Origin: Ideonella sp.
Lineage (GTDB): Bacteria; Pseudomonadota; Gammaproteobacteria; Burkholderiales; Burkholderiaceae_C
Direction of reading: 5' to 3'
NCBI GenBank assembly: GCA_016721465.1
Contig: JADKIA010000008.1
Span: forward strand, 372,001 to 436,000
Length of the DNA stretch: 64,000 nt
The stretch's first letter is position 1, and every line of letters starts with the position of its first letter. Positions 32,005 through 40,526 of this stretch are shown here, one piece after another. Both the position numbers and the translations under genes were made by a program. The notes beneath the pieces were generated by a model. It was not told the DNA's origin, did no database searches, and saw only the letters and a program-made list of their open reading frames with translations.

Positions 32005-33063
32005 ATGACCATGTCCGCACCGCATCCGGCGCGCAGCTACACGCTGTCGGACTTCGACTACGAGCTGCCGCCCGAGCTGATTGCCCAGCACCCGGCCCCA
32101 CAGCGCAGCGGCTCGCGCCTGCTCGACGGCGCGGGCGATGTGTTGGTGGACCGCGCTTTCCGCGACCTGCCGGGCCTGCTGCTGCCGGGCGACCTGCTGG
32201 TGTTCAACGACACCAAGGTGATCCGCGCGCGGCTGCATGGCCACAAGGACACCGGCGGCGCGGTGGAGGCGCTGGTGGAGCGCGTGCTGCCGGGCCACGA
32301 GGTGATGGCCCACCTGCGCGCCAGCAAGGCGCCACGCGCGGGTGCCTTGCTGCGGTTCGCCGGCGCTGCGTTCACGGCCGAAGTGCTGGGACGCGGCGGG
32401 CCGGACAACGGGATGTTCCACCTGCGATTCCCTTCAGATCCCTTTGCGCTGCTCGAAGCGCATGGCCACGTGCCCTTGCCGCCCTACATCACCCACGTCG
32501 ATGCGGACGAGGACATCGAGCGTTATCAGACCGTGTTCGCCGCAAGCCCTGGCGCGGTCGCGGCGCCCACCGCGTCGCTGCACTTCGACGCCGGCGTGCT
32601 GGGTGCGCTGGCCGAGCGCGGTGTGGGGTCGGCGCGCGTCACGCTGCACGTGGGTGCCGGCACCTTTCAGCCCGTGCGCAGCGAGATCCTGGCCGAGCAC
32701 CAGATGCACAGCGAGTGGTTCGAGGTGCCCGAGGCGACGGTGGCCGCGATCGAGGCCGCGCGGCAACGCGGCGGGCGCATCGTGGCGGCCGGCACCACGA
32801 CCTTGCGGGCGCTGGAATCGGCGGCCCTCTCGGGGCGGCTGCAGGCGGGCGCGCGTGAAACGCAGCTGTTCATCACGCCGGGCTTCCGGTTTCAGGTGGT
32901 GGACCGCCTGGTCACCAACTTCCACCTGCCCAAGAGCACCTTGCTGATGCTGGTCTCCGCCTTTGCCGGCTACGACGCCGTACGCGCGATTTACCGGCAT
33001 GCCATCGCTGCGCGGTATCGGTTCTTCAGCTACGGCGACGCGATGCTGCTGCAGCGGCGTTGA
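32005..33063 (+). CDS. queA: S-adenosylmethionine:tRNA ribosyltransferase-isomerase
   Basis: 352 aa. QueA transfers and isomerises the ribose of SAM onto 7-aminomethyl-7-deazaguanine in tRNA to form epoxyqueuosine. Family blocks are FDYELPPELIAQHPAPQRSGSRLL, VFNDTKVIRARL, PLPPYI, ERYQTVFA, APTASLHF, VTLHVGAGTFQPV, AAGTTTLRALESAA, TPGFRFQVVDRLVTNFHLPKSTLLM (in continuous positions). The tgt gene of the same pathway follows 2.8 kb later, with unrelated genes between. ATG 32005 is used; 32011 is an alternative. Confidence 0.96.
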   Translation: MTMSAPHPARSYTLSDFDYELPPELIAQHPAPQRSGSRLLDGAGDVLVDRAFRDLPGLLLPGDLLVFNDTKVIRARLHGHKDTGGAVEALVERVLPGHEVMAHLRASKAPRAGALLRFAGAAFTAEVLGRGGPDNGMFHLRFPSDPFALLEAHGHVPLPPYITHVDADEDIERYQTVFAASPGAVAAPTASLHFDAGVLGALAERGVGSARVTLHVGAGTFQPVRSEILAEHQMHSEWFEVPEATVAAIEAARQRGGRIVAAGTTTLRALESAALSGRLQAGARETQLFITPGFRFQVVDRLVTNFHLPKSTLLMLVSAFAGYDAVRAIYRHAIAARYRFFSYGDAMLLQRR

Positions 33064-33160
33064 GCCCCACCGCCCGCGCACAGGTGTTCACCCGATGCCC
33101 TGCGGCGGGGGCCTGCGTAAACTCCCGCCCGTTCGCCCACCCTTAGCAACGAGAGTCCCC

Positions 33161-33595
33161 ATGGCCGCCCACAAGCTCCTCACCGCCCTGCTGTTCAGCG
33201 CTGCGTCGTCCCTTGCCCTTGCCGCACCGGTGAGCTACCTCACGGTGGACCATTCGTCCGCCACGCTGATGGACAAGGCCGGCGCCGACGCCGTTTTCAA
33301 GGCCGCTGTGCCGCAGAAGCTGGCCGCGCGCCTGGCCAAGCTGTACCCGGTGGGTCGGTTCGGCTTCATCACCCAGGTGGAAGGCGGATTCACCGAAGCC
33401 AAGACCTGCGTGGTGACCGCGCGCGCCATGTTGGTGCCGCGCAGCGGCAAGGCCCTGGTGTTCACGCCCAGGAAGTCGGCGATGGCCTTCGACGCGCAGG
33501 CCAATGCCTCGCAGCAGCAATGCAAGGACCTGGCTGCGGCCAAGCTCAAGGAAGCGATCGATTCGGTGCTGTCGTCGCTGGTGGCAACGAACTGA
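33161..33595 (+). CDS. Hypothetical exported protein
   Basis: 144 aa. A signal peptide (MAAHKLLTALLFSAASSLALAA) is followed by about 120 residues without a domain I recognise. Two Cys (in AKTCVVTARAML and QQQCKDLAAAKLKEA) may form a disulfide in the periplasm. The start is supported by a GAGAG-type site just before 33161. The stretch VGRFGFITQVEGGFTEAKTC looks like a conserved strand pattern. It stands alone between queA and a convergent phosphoesterase gene. Confidence 0.7.
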   Translation: MAAHKLLTALLFSAASSLALAAPVSYLTVDHSSATLMDKAGADAVFKAAVPQKLAARLAKLYPVGRFGFITQVEGGFTEAKTCVVTARAMLVPRSGKALVFTPRKSAMAFDAQANASQQQCKDLAAAKLKEAIDSVLSSLVATN

Positions 33596-33629
33596 TCGCG
33601 GCCGGGGTGGGCGTTGCGCCAGCGGCGCC

Positions 33630-35180
33630 TCACTGCAATGCAGCGGCCAGGTTGCCGGGCTTGGCGCGCACGCCGGGCAGCGGCTCCAGGCCCCAGCGCT
33701 CGGTGATGAACTTCAGGACGCTGGTCGTGTCGTAGGGCGTGTGATCGACGAAGCCGCGCTTGACGTGCGGGCCGATCAGCAGGGTCGGCACACGCGAGCC
33801 GGGGCCGAAGCGATCACCCCAACCCGGGCCGCTGGGCGGGGCGGCATGGTCCCAATAGCCGCCGTTCTCGTCGTAGGTCAGCACCACCAGCATGTCCTTC
33901 CACTGCGGGCTCTTGCGCAAGGCTTCCAGCACGCCGGCCATGTGCTCGTCGCCGCTCTTCACGTCGGTGTAGGACGGGTGCTGGGTGTAGCGGCCAGCCG
34001 GTTTGTAGAAGCTCACGGCGGGCAGCTTGCCGGCGGCGGCGTCGGTGACCAGCTGCTCGCCGTCGAGGAGGTGGCGCGCACGGTCGGGCGTCCCGGGGGC
34101 GAAGCGCGCGTGGTAGTTGAAGGGCTGGTGGTGGGGCTGGAAGTTCAGGGCGCCTTCGCTCCCGGTGTAGATCACCTTGCGCTTCACCTCGGGGGCCTGG
34201 CGCCCATCGACCAGGGCCGCGTTCCAGCCACCCGAATACCAGGCCCAGCTCACGCCCTTGGCACTCAGCGTGTCGCCGATGGTCCGGGCGCGCTGCGGCG
34301 GCACAGGCACCTGGCCGTGGTCGCCCTGGGGATCGGCCAGGTCCGGTGAGCCTCCAGCGGCGGGTTTGAGCCCGCTGGGCTGGTAGGCCGGCTGCGAGGT
34401 GTTGACCGACCAGCCGTCGGGCGACACCTGGCCGCCACCGCGGCTCACCACCTTCACCGCAGCCACGGCGGCCGAGGGCGAATCGGGCAGCTTGGCGAGC
34501 TTGCCGTTGGCGTCGAGTTTGACGCGCATGGTGTCGGGCGCATCGTCGTGGCGCGGCGCGCAGGCGCAGATCAGGTACTGGTGGTTGAGGTAGCTGCCAC
34601 CGAAAGCGCCCTGGAAGAACCGGTCGGCCAAGGTGTACTCCTTGGCCCATTGCCAGAGCTTGAGGCTGGAGGTGTCGTAGTAGCCCATGGTCCAGCCGCC
34701 GACGTTGGACATGGCCGCGAACAGGTTGTTGCGCCCGCCGTTGATCTGCTCCTGGTTGTGCCAGAAGGCGTGGATGCCGCTGGGCACGATCTCGTCATGG
34801 CGCCGGTTCACGGGCGGCGCATCGATGCGGAAGGGCCCGTTGGGCATCCTTGGGAAGCCCGCCGCCGGCTTGCCGTCGTTGCCGAAGACGATCAGCTCGG
34901 GCAGCGGCTTGCCGTCGTGGTCGAGCTGAGTGCGCTGCTCGGCCGTGGCGTTGGCAATGCCGTCGGCGCCGGGGAACAGGCCGTAGAGGTTGTCGAAGCT
35001 GTGGTTCTCGGCGTAGATCACCACCAGGTGTTTCACGCGCTGCAGCGCGGGGGCAACGCCGGCGGGTGCAGGCGCCGCGCTGGCCTCCAGCGTGGGCGCG
35101 CCGCAGCCGGCGGTGAGCAGCAACCCGCTGGCGGCCAGCGCCAGCAGGACCGGGTGGGTGGTGGGGCAGTGCACGCGCAT
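33630..35180 (-). CDS. Phospholipase C/acid phosphatase-type phosphoesterase lipoprotein
   Basis: 516 aa. ATG 35180 has GGAG eight bases upstream and gives a lipoprotein signal ending LLTAGC. The phosphoesterase family (AcpA/PLC type) is shown by VVIYAENHSFDNLYGLFPGADG near residue 55, FAAMSNVGGWTMGYYD, YWDHAAPPSGPGWGDRFGPGSRVPTLLI near 455 in continuous positions, and the metal-binding His and Asp residues of those blocks. It likely hydrolyses phosphate esters or phospholipids at the envelope. Divergent from the cytochrome c gene. Confidence 0.88.
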   Translation of the reverse strand: MRVHCPTTHPVLLALAASGLLLTAGCGAPTLEASAAPAPAGVAPALQRVKHLVVIYAENHSFDNLYGLFPGADGIANATAEQRTQLDHDGKPLPELIVFGNDGKPAAGFPRMPNGPFRIDAPPVNRRHDEIVPSGIHAFWHNQEQINGGRNNLFAAMSNVGGWTMGYYDTSSLKLWQWAKEYTLADRFFQGAFGGSYLNHQYLICACAPRHDDAPDTMRVKLDANGKLAKLPDSPSAAVAAVKVVSRGGGQVSPDGWSVNTSQPAYQPSGLKPAAGGSPDLADPQGDHGQVPVPPQRARTIGDTLSAKGVSWAWYSGGWNAALVDGRQAPEVKRKVIYTGSEGALNFQPHHQPFNYHARFAPGTPDRARHLLDGEQLVTDAAAGKLPAVSFYKPAGRYTQHPSYTDVKSGDEHMAGVLEALRKSPQWKDMLVVLTYDENGGYWDHAAPPSGPGWGDRFGPGSRVPTLLIGPHVKRGFVDHTPYDTTSVLKFITERWGLEPLPGVRAKPGNLAAALQ

Positions 35181-35388
35181 TGGCCGTCTCCGTTTCGTTG
35201 TTCGTCGGCGGATCGTAGCGCGGCCGCGACGAGTGCTGCTCCACCGCGCCACAGCCGGTGCCCGGTGGTTCGGACAGGGTGTCCCAGAATGGCGAAATGC
35301 CCGTGGCACTTGAGCGGCGTCAAATGTCGCACTGCCGCATGCCGCAACGATGCGACCATCGACCCGCTCACAGCATTGGAGAACTGCC

Positions 35389-35790
35389 ATGACATCGTCA
35401 CTTCGTCTTGTACCCACCTTGGCCCTGGCGGCCTCGGCCCTGTCGGTCGGGCCGGCCCTGGCCCAGGCCCAGGCCAACCACGACGCCATGGTCAAACTGG
35501 CCACCAGCGCCGGCTGCATGACCTGCCACCACATCGAGCCCGGCGCCAAGGGCCCCGACGGCCTGGCCCCGATCGGCCCGGCCTGGCGTGACGTGTCGGC
35601 CAAGTACAAGGGCCAGAAGGCTGCGGCCACGCAGCTCACCCACACCGTGCTCACCGGCTCCAACCCCTACGAGAGCCACTGGAAGGGCAAGGTCTCGGGC
35701 CTGGCGATGCCGCCCAATGCCGTGGCCATCAAGGAGCCGGACGCCAAGAAGCTGGTGGCGTGGATCCTGGGACTGGAAGCCGGCAAGTAA
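35389..35790 (+). CDS. Class I cytochrome c
   Basis: 133 aa. ATG 35389 has a good GGAGAA site. The signal peptide cleaves near ALAQAQ. The single haem motif is CMTCH near residue 43, followed by GPAWRDVSAKYKG and the distal Met in GLAMPPN near 108, as in cytochrome c-551/c5-type proteins. It is a soluble periplasmic electron carrier; its partner cannot be identified from the neighbourhood. Confidence 0.92.
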   Translation: MTSSLRLVPTLALAASALSVGPALAQAQANHDAMVKLATSAGCMTCHHIEPGAKGPDGLAPIGPAWRDVSAKYKGQKAAATQLTHTVLTGSNPYESHWKGKVSGLAMPPNAVAIKEPDAKKLVAWILGLEAGK

Positions 35791-35866
35791 GCCCCGCCCG
35801 CCCCCGCCCGGCGAGGTGCTCGGTGCCGCGCCAGGCGCCCCGCCGCGCACTGCGACAATCGCGGCC

Positions 35867-36994
35867 ATGTTGACATTCGAGTTGCTGGCCACTGAAGGGC
35901 ATGCACGCCGCGGCCGCCTCACCCTGAACCACGGTGTCGTCGAGACGCCGATCTTCATGCCCGTGGGCACCTACGGCACCGTCAAGGGCGTGTTGCCGCA
36001 GTCGCTGCACGACATGGGCGCCCAGATCATCCTGGGCAACACCTTTCACCTGTGGCTGCGTCCGGGCCTGGAGGTGATCGAGCAGTTCAAGGGCCTGCAC
36101 GGCTTCGAGGCCTGGACCAGGCCGATCCTCACCGATTCCGGTGGCTTCCAGGTCTGGTCGCTCGGCGAGATGCGCAAGATCAGCGAGGAGGGCGTCAAGT
36201 TCGCCTCGCCGGTGAATGGCGACAAGCTGTTCCTCACGCCCGAAGTGAGCATGCAGATCCAGCGCGCGCTGAACAGCGACATCGTCATGCAGTTCGACGA
36301 GTGCACGCCCTACGAGACCAAGGGCCAACTCACCACCGAAGGCCAGGCGCGCAGTTCGATGGAGCTGAGTCTGCGCTGGGCGCGGCGCTGCATCACCGAA
36401 TTCGAACGCCTGCAAAACCCGAACGCACTGTTCGGCATCGTGCAGGGCGGCATGTTCGAGCCGCTGCGCGAGGCCTCGCTGGCCGCATTGGTGGACATGG
36501 CTCTTCCGGGTTATGCCGTCGGCGGCGTGAGCGTGGGCGAGCCCAAAGACGAGATGCTGCGCATCATGGCGCACACCCCGCACCGCCTGCCCGCCCACAA
36601 GCCTCGCTACCTGATGGGCGTGGGCACGCCGGAGGACCTGGTCGAGGGCGTGGCCTGCGGCGTGGACATGTTCGATTGCGTGATGCCCACCCGCAACGCG
36701 CGCAATGGCCACCTGTTCACCCGCTTCGGCGACCTGCGCCTGCGCAACGCCCGCTACAAGCTGGACGATCGCCCGATCGACGACACCTGCGCCTGCCAGG
36801 CCTGTCGCACGGTCTCGCGCGCCTACCTGCACCACCTGGATCGCTGTGGCGAAATGCTGGGCCCCATGCTGTCCAGCATCCACAACCTGCACTACTACCT
36901 GAACCTGATGCACGAGGTGCGTGAAGCGCTGGACAGCCACCGCTTCGAAGCCTTCCGCCAACAATTCAAGGCCGACCGAGCCCGGGGCATTTGA
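35867..36994 (+). CDS. tgt: tRNA-guanine transglycosylase (queuine tRNA-ribosyltransferase)
   Basis: 375 aa. Exchanges guanine-34 for the preQ1 base in tRNAs for Asn, Asp, His and Tyr. Diagnostic blocks: ILTDSGGFQVWSLGEMRKI (first catalytic Asp), FDECTPY, FGIVQGG, GGVSVGEP, YLMGVGTPEDLVEGVACGVDMFDCVMPTRNARNG (second catalytic Asp, in continuous positions), and the zinc site CACQACRT with the following His in YLHH. The bacterial length is typical. Same pathway as queA at 32005. Confidence 0.97.
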   Translation: MLTFELLATEGHARRGRLTLNHGVVETPIFMPVGTYGTVKGVLPQSLHDMGAQIILGNTFHLWLRPGLEVIEQFKGLHGFEAWTRPILTDSGGFQVWSLGEMRKISEEGVKFASPVNGDKLFLTPEVSMQIQRALNSDIVMQFDECTPYETKGQLTTEGQARSSMELSLRWARRCITEFERLQNPNALFGIVQGGMFEPLREASLAALVDMALPGYAVGGVSVGEPKDEMLRIMAHTPHRLPAHKPRYLMGVGTPEDLVEGVACGVDMFDCVMPTRNARNGHLFTRFGDLRLRNARYKLDDRPIDDTCACQACRTVSRAYLHHLDRCGEMLGPMLSSIHNLHYYLNLMHEVREALDSHRFEAFRQQFKADRARGI

Positions 36995-37071
36995 CCGGTC
37001 ATCGACACCGCACCCTCGGCCTTCCTCCTCTTCCTCTCAGCGACACGCCCAGAGCGTGTTCGAACCCATCC

Positions 37072-39255
37072 ATGGCCACCCGCACCTCCACGCCCCGCAA
37101 GACGGCAGACCAACCCACGGCACGCCGACAGGCCAAGGTCGCCGCACCGGCGGCCCCTGAGAAGAAGGCCCGTCGATCGCAGGCCGCGCCGGTGTTGCCG
37201 ACCGCAACCGCAGCGCCCGCACCCCCGGCACCGCCAGCACCCCCGGCACCCCAGGCGGCGGCCGAGGCCCCACCGGCCCGCCGGCGCACCGCCAAGTCGG
37301 CGGCGCCGGTGGCTCTGCCGACGCCTGAGCCCACAACCCGTGCTGCCGTGGACGACGACAGCCCGCGCAAGGCCCCCAAGCGCAGCGCACGCAGGCCGTT
37401 GAGCGTGGAGCTGCCGGCGGTCTCGTTCGAGCCTGCAGCAGCGCCCGCGTTGGAGCCGGAAGCACCGCCCAAGGCCAGGCCCAAGGCCCGGCCGGCCAAG
37501 TCCGTGTCGGACGACGCGCCGGCGCCCAAGGCACCGACCCCGGTGGCCAAGACGACCGCGAAGGAGGCACCCACGACGCAGCCCGCGGGCAAGAAAACCG
37601 TGGGCAAGAAGGCCTCGGACAAGAAGGCGGCAGGCAAGAAGACCGCTGCCAGGAAGCCAGCAGGCCGGATGGCTGCGCTGCCGGAACCCCAGGCCACCGC
37701 AGCGGCATCCTTGCCGGCTTCGCTGCCACCACCTCCGCCCCCGCCGCCCGACTTGCGGCCGCCGCACAGCGCCGTGCTGCTGGACCCCACCGGTCGCCCG
37801 GGCCTGCTGTGGCAACCAGGCAAGGCCTGTCCGGCGTCGCTCGACGAGGCGGCCCGTGACCGGATGAGCGACGAGGGCCTGCTGCGCCTGGACGATGACG
37901 ATGCGTTGCCGCTGCTGATCCGCCTGGCCCGCGAAGCCCAGCACGAGCTGCGCGTCGCCCCGGACCTGTGGTTGCAGCTGGCCTGGCACCGCGATGCGCT
38001 GCACCGTCTGCACGCGCTGGAGCGGGCCTACCCGCAGGGCCCCGCCAGCACGGCCCTGCAGCACTTGTTGCAGGTGCCGCTGGCAGGCTACCAGGCCGAG
38101 GGCGCACTGTTTGCCACGTGTGCAGGCCGCGCGCTGATTGCCGACGAGCCTGGCCTGGGCAAGACAGCCCAGGCTGTTGCCGTTGCCGAGTTGATGCACC
38201 GCCACGTGGGCATCGATCGCGTGCTGGTGCTGTGCGCCGATGCGGCCGTGCCCACCTGGCAGCGCGAGTGGCAGCGCTTCACCGGTGCCAGCGCCACGTC
38301 GAGTACGCGCATCCTGGGTGCCAGCTCGCTGGGCGAAGCCGGCGCTGCCGAGCTGCTCACCTGGGCGCCCGACCTGGTCGTCATCGACGAGCCGCAGCGC
38401 CTGGGCGCCTGGGCCGCGATCCCGTCGCGCCACGCCCTGGTGCTGTGTGGCGCCACCGACGACTGTGACCCCGCGCTGCTGCAACGCATCGTGCAGTACC
38501 TGGATGGCCCGCGCCGCGGCGCGGCCTGGGAGTGGCTGCCGTCCGAACGCCAGTCGCTGGAGACGGCGATGGCCTCGGTGGCCTTGCAGCGCACGCGCGA
38601 AGAGGTGCGCGCCCAGCTGCCGGCATTGGTGCTCAGCGCGCGCATCGTGCCCATGGCCGCAGCGCAGCGCCAGGCCCACGACCTGCGCGCCACGCGCGCC
38701 ACCGAGCTGCTGGCGCGCTGGCGACGCACCGGCCTGTTGCCCGATCTGGACCAGTGGCAGCTGGATGTCGACGTGCGCGAAATGCAGGCCCTGTGCCACC
38801 GCGAATCGCCGCATGCGCCGCTGGCCGAGCCCACGCTGGCCGCCCTGGTGGCCTTGATCGACGAGCTGCTGCCCGCCAACGGCGCAGCGACTTCGGCGGT
38901 GGCCGTGTGCTGCCCCGAAGAGGCCGACCTGGACGGCGTCACCGCGCGCCTGGGCGAACGCCCGGGCCTCAGCGTGGTGGCCTCGGTGCACGATGTTCCC
39001 GACGAGGCGGCCGTGCTGGTGCGCATGGGCGTGCCCTGGCGACCCATGCGCGGCGCGCCCGATCTGGCCCTGTGGCGCTGCATCCACCTGGTGGCCGAGC
39101 GCGGCTTCGACAGTGGCTTGTACGACACGCTGGATGGCCGCCGCGACACGCCGCGGGGCATGGCCGAAGAGGCACGCGGTTTCCTCAGTGGCGACCGCCT
39201 GCAGGCCTATCTCGGGGCGGTGGACGCCGCGCTGCGCGCCGCCCAGGCGGGCTGA
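37072..39255 (+). CDS. SNF2/DEAD-like ATPase with histone-H1-like N-terminal tail
   Basis: 727 aa. Residues 1 to about 225 are disordered, Ala/Pro/Lys-rich with KK repeats (AGKKTVGKKASDKKAAGKKT) and a run of eight prolines, like eukaryotic H1 tails. The ATPase part has Walker A ADEPGLGKTAQ (Lys364) and a Walker B-like VVIDEPQRL (Asp439), with WQREWQRF between them, the layout of SNF2 motor lobe 1. Lobe 2 is weakly conserved and I cannot find the usual SNF2 motifs V and VI. It could remodel protein-DNA complexes; helicase activity is doubtful. Confidence 0.75.
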   Translation: MATRTSTPRKTADQPTARRQAKVAAPAAPEKKARRSQAAPVLPTATAAPAPPAPPAPPAPQAAAEAPPARRRTAKSAAPVALPTPEPTTRAAVDDDSPRKAPKRSARRPLSVELPAVSFEPAAAPALEPEAPPKARPKARPAKSVSDDAPAPKAPTPVAKTTAKEAPTTQPAGKKTVGKKASDKKAAGKKTAARKPAGRMAALPEPQATAAASLPASLPPPPPPPPDLRPPHSAVLLDPTGRPGLLWQPGKACPASLDEAARDRMSDEGLLRLDDDDALPLLIRLAREAQHELRVAPDLWLQLAWHRDALHRLHALERAYPQGPASTALQHLLQVPLAGYQAEGALFATCAGRALIADEPGLGKTAQAVAVAELMHRHVGIDRVLVLCADAAVPTWQREWQRFTGASATSSTRILGASSLGEAGAAELLTWAPDLVVIDEPQRLGAWAAIPSRHALVLCGATDDCDPALLQRIVQYLDGPRRGAAWEWLPSERQSLETAMASVALQRTREEVRAQLPALVLSARIVPMAAAQRQAHDLRATRATELLARWRRTGLLPDLDQWQLDVDVREMQALCHRESPHAPLAEPTLAALVALIDELLPANGAATSAVAVCCPEEADLDGVTARLGERPGLSVVASVHDVPDEAAVLVRMGVPWRPMRGAPDLALWRCIHLVAERGFDSGLYDTLDGRRDTPRGMAEEARGFLSGDRLQAYLGAVDAALRAAQAG

Positions 39256-39320
39256 CGGGCCCGCCCGGAACCCGATCGGCAGGCTTCGATGGCACCGGCC
39301 CGGCGCTTGACATCCGCCCC

Positions 39321-39851
39321 ATGACGACCGACCCGAAACCGGGCCTGCTGCGCACCGGTGCCCGAGCCCTCCGCGGTCTGTTCATCGGCCTGCTGGCGCT
39401 GCTGATCCTGTTCGAGGAATGGGGCTGGGACCCGCTGCAACGGGCTCTGGCCTGGGTCGGTCGGCTGCCGGTGCTGCGCCAGATCGAGGTGCTGATCCGG
39501 CTCCTGCCGCCGTTGGCGGCCTTGGGCCTGCTGCTGTTGCCATCCGTGCTGCTGGTTCCGGCGAAGCTGGGCGCGCTGTGGCTCATCGCCAATGGGCATC
39601 GGCTGCTCGGCGTGTCGGTCATCGTGCTCGCCAAGGTGGTGGGCACGGCGATCGTGGCGCGCCTGTTCACGCTGACGCGACCCGCGCTGATGCGCATGCC
39701 CTGGTTCGCTCGCCTCTATGCCCGCTGGACCCGCTGGAAGTCCGAGTTGCTCGAGCGCGTGCGCGCGTCCTGGGTCTGGCGCGCCAGCCGCGCGCTCAAG
39801 CGCGCCGTGCAACGCCGCGTGGCGCAGTGGCGCGCGGCGATCTTTCGCTGA
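39321..39851 (+). CDS. Hypothetical membrane protein
   Basis: 176 aa. Three to four membrane segments (GLFIGLLALLILFEEWG, LPPLAALGLLLLPSVLLV, LGVSVIVLAKVVGTAIVA) are followed by a basic amphipathic C-terminus rich in Arg and Trp (RWTRWKSELLERVR, RRVAQWRAAIFR). I do not recognise a named family; similar proteins are often annotated as uncharacterised membrane proteins in Burkholderiales. It ends directly against the convergent CPBP protease gene with no base between the two stop codons. Confidence 0.7.
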   Translation: MTTDPKPGLLRTGARALRGLFIGLLALLILFEEWGWDPLQRALAWVGRLPVLRQIEVLIRLLPPLAALGLLLLPSVLLVPAKLGALWLIANGHRLLGVSVIVLAKVVGTAIVARLFTLTRPALMRMPWFARLYARWTRWKSELLERVRASWVWRASRALKRAVQRRVAQWRAAIFR

Positions 39852-40526
39852 TCACCAGAATTCCCAGCGCCCGCTGTGCACCACCCAGGCACCGAGCACG
39901 CCGTTGGTCACGGCATGCGCGATCACCGCCATCCACAACTTGCCCCGCCAACGGTACAGCGCGGCGTAGGCCAGCCCCGCCACCGCGGCCGCCAGCCACA
40001 GTGGGTGCGCGAGCACGAAGACAAAGGTGGACAAGGCCATGGCCTTGAGCGTGGCGGCTTGCGGGTCCACCCGCTCGAATTGCGGCTGGTCGAACCAGCG
40101 CATCAGGAACGAGCGCCAGAACAGCTCCTCCATCACCGGCACCAGCAGCGTGGCGCCCAGCCAGCGCACGGCAATCAGTGGCCACAGCAGCCGGCCTTGC
40201 GCGTCCACCGGCACGAAGGCGGCCGTGGCCTGGCCGATCTGCATCCAGGGCGCCGTGAGCGTGATCCACAGCCCGAACACCCCCAGGCCCACGGCCACGG
40301 CCACCAGCAGCTCCATGGCGCCGGGCCAGTTCTGGCGCACCAGCTCGCCGTAGTCGCGCCAATGCCAGGCCAGCAGCCCACCCACCAGCAGCAGGTTCAG
40401 GCCATAGAGCCAGCGTGTGTCAAAGCCCCAGCGGTCGTCCTGGGGCGCCACGCCGCGAAGGGCCAGCAGGCCCATGAAGACGGCGAAGGGCAACACACGT
40501 TGCCAGGCGGCGCGGGACAGGTTCAT
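39852..40526 (-). CDS. CPBP-family intramembrane metalloprotease
   Basis: 224 aa, ATG 40526 overlapping the radical SAM stop (ATGA). About six helices. The CPBP/ABI motifs are PVMEELFWRSFLMRWF near residue 128 (paired Glu), LAHPLWLAA near 170 and AHAVTNGVLG near 205. Such proteins cleave membrane peptides or process prenylated/lipidated proteins. It also resembles the CAAX-protease-related group linked to exosortase-type systems. Last gene of a five-gene operon with lipid enzymes. Confidence 0.85.
   Translation of the reverse strand: MNLSRAAWQRVLPFAVFMGLLALRGVAPQDDRWGFDTRWLYGLNLLLVGGLLAWHWRDYGELVRQNWPGAMELLVAVAVGLGVFGLWITLTAPWMQIGQATAAFVPVDAQGRLLWPLIAVRWLGATLLVPVMEELFWRSFLMRWFDQPQFERVDPQAATLKAMALSTFVFVLAHPLWLAAAVAGLAYAALYRWRGKLWMAVIAHAVTNGVLGAWVVHSGRWEFW

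Noticed and set aside
32963..33160. A 5' extension of the exported protein that starts at 33161
   Set aside because: The extension overlaps the end of queA and lacks a signal peptide. The ATG at 33161 begins a clean signal sequence with a ribosome site.
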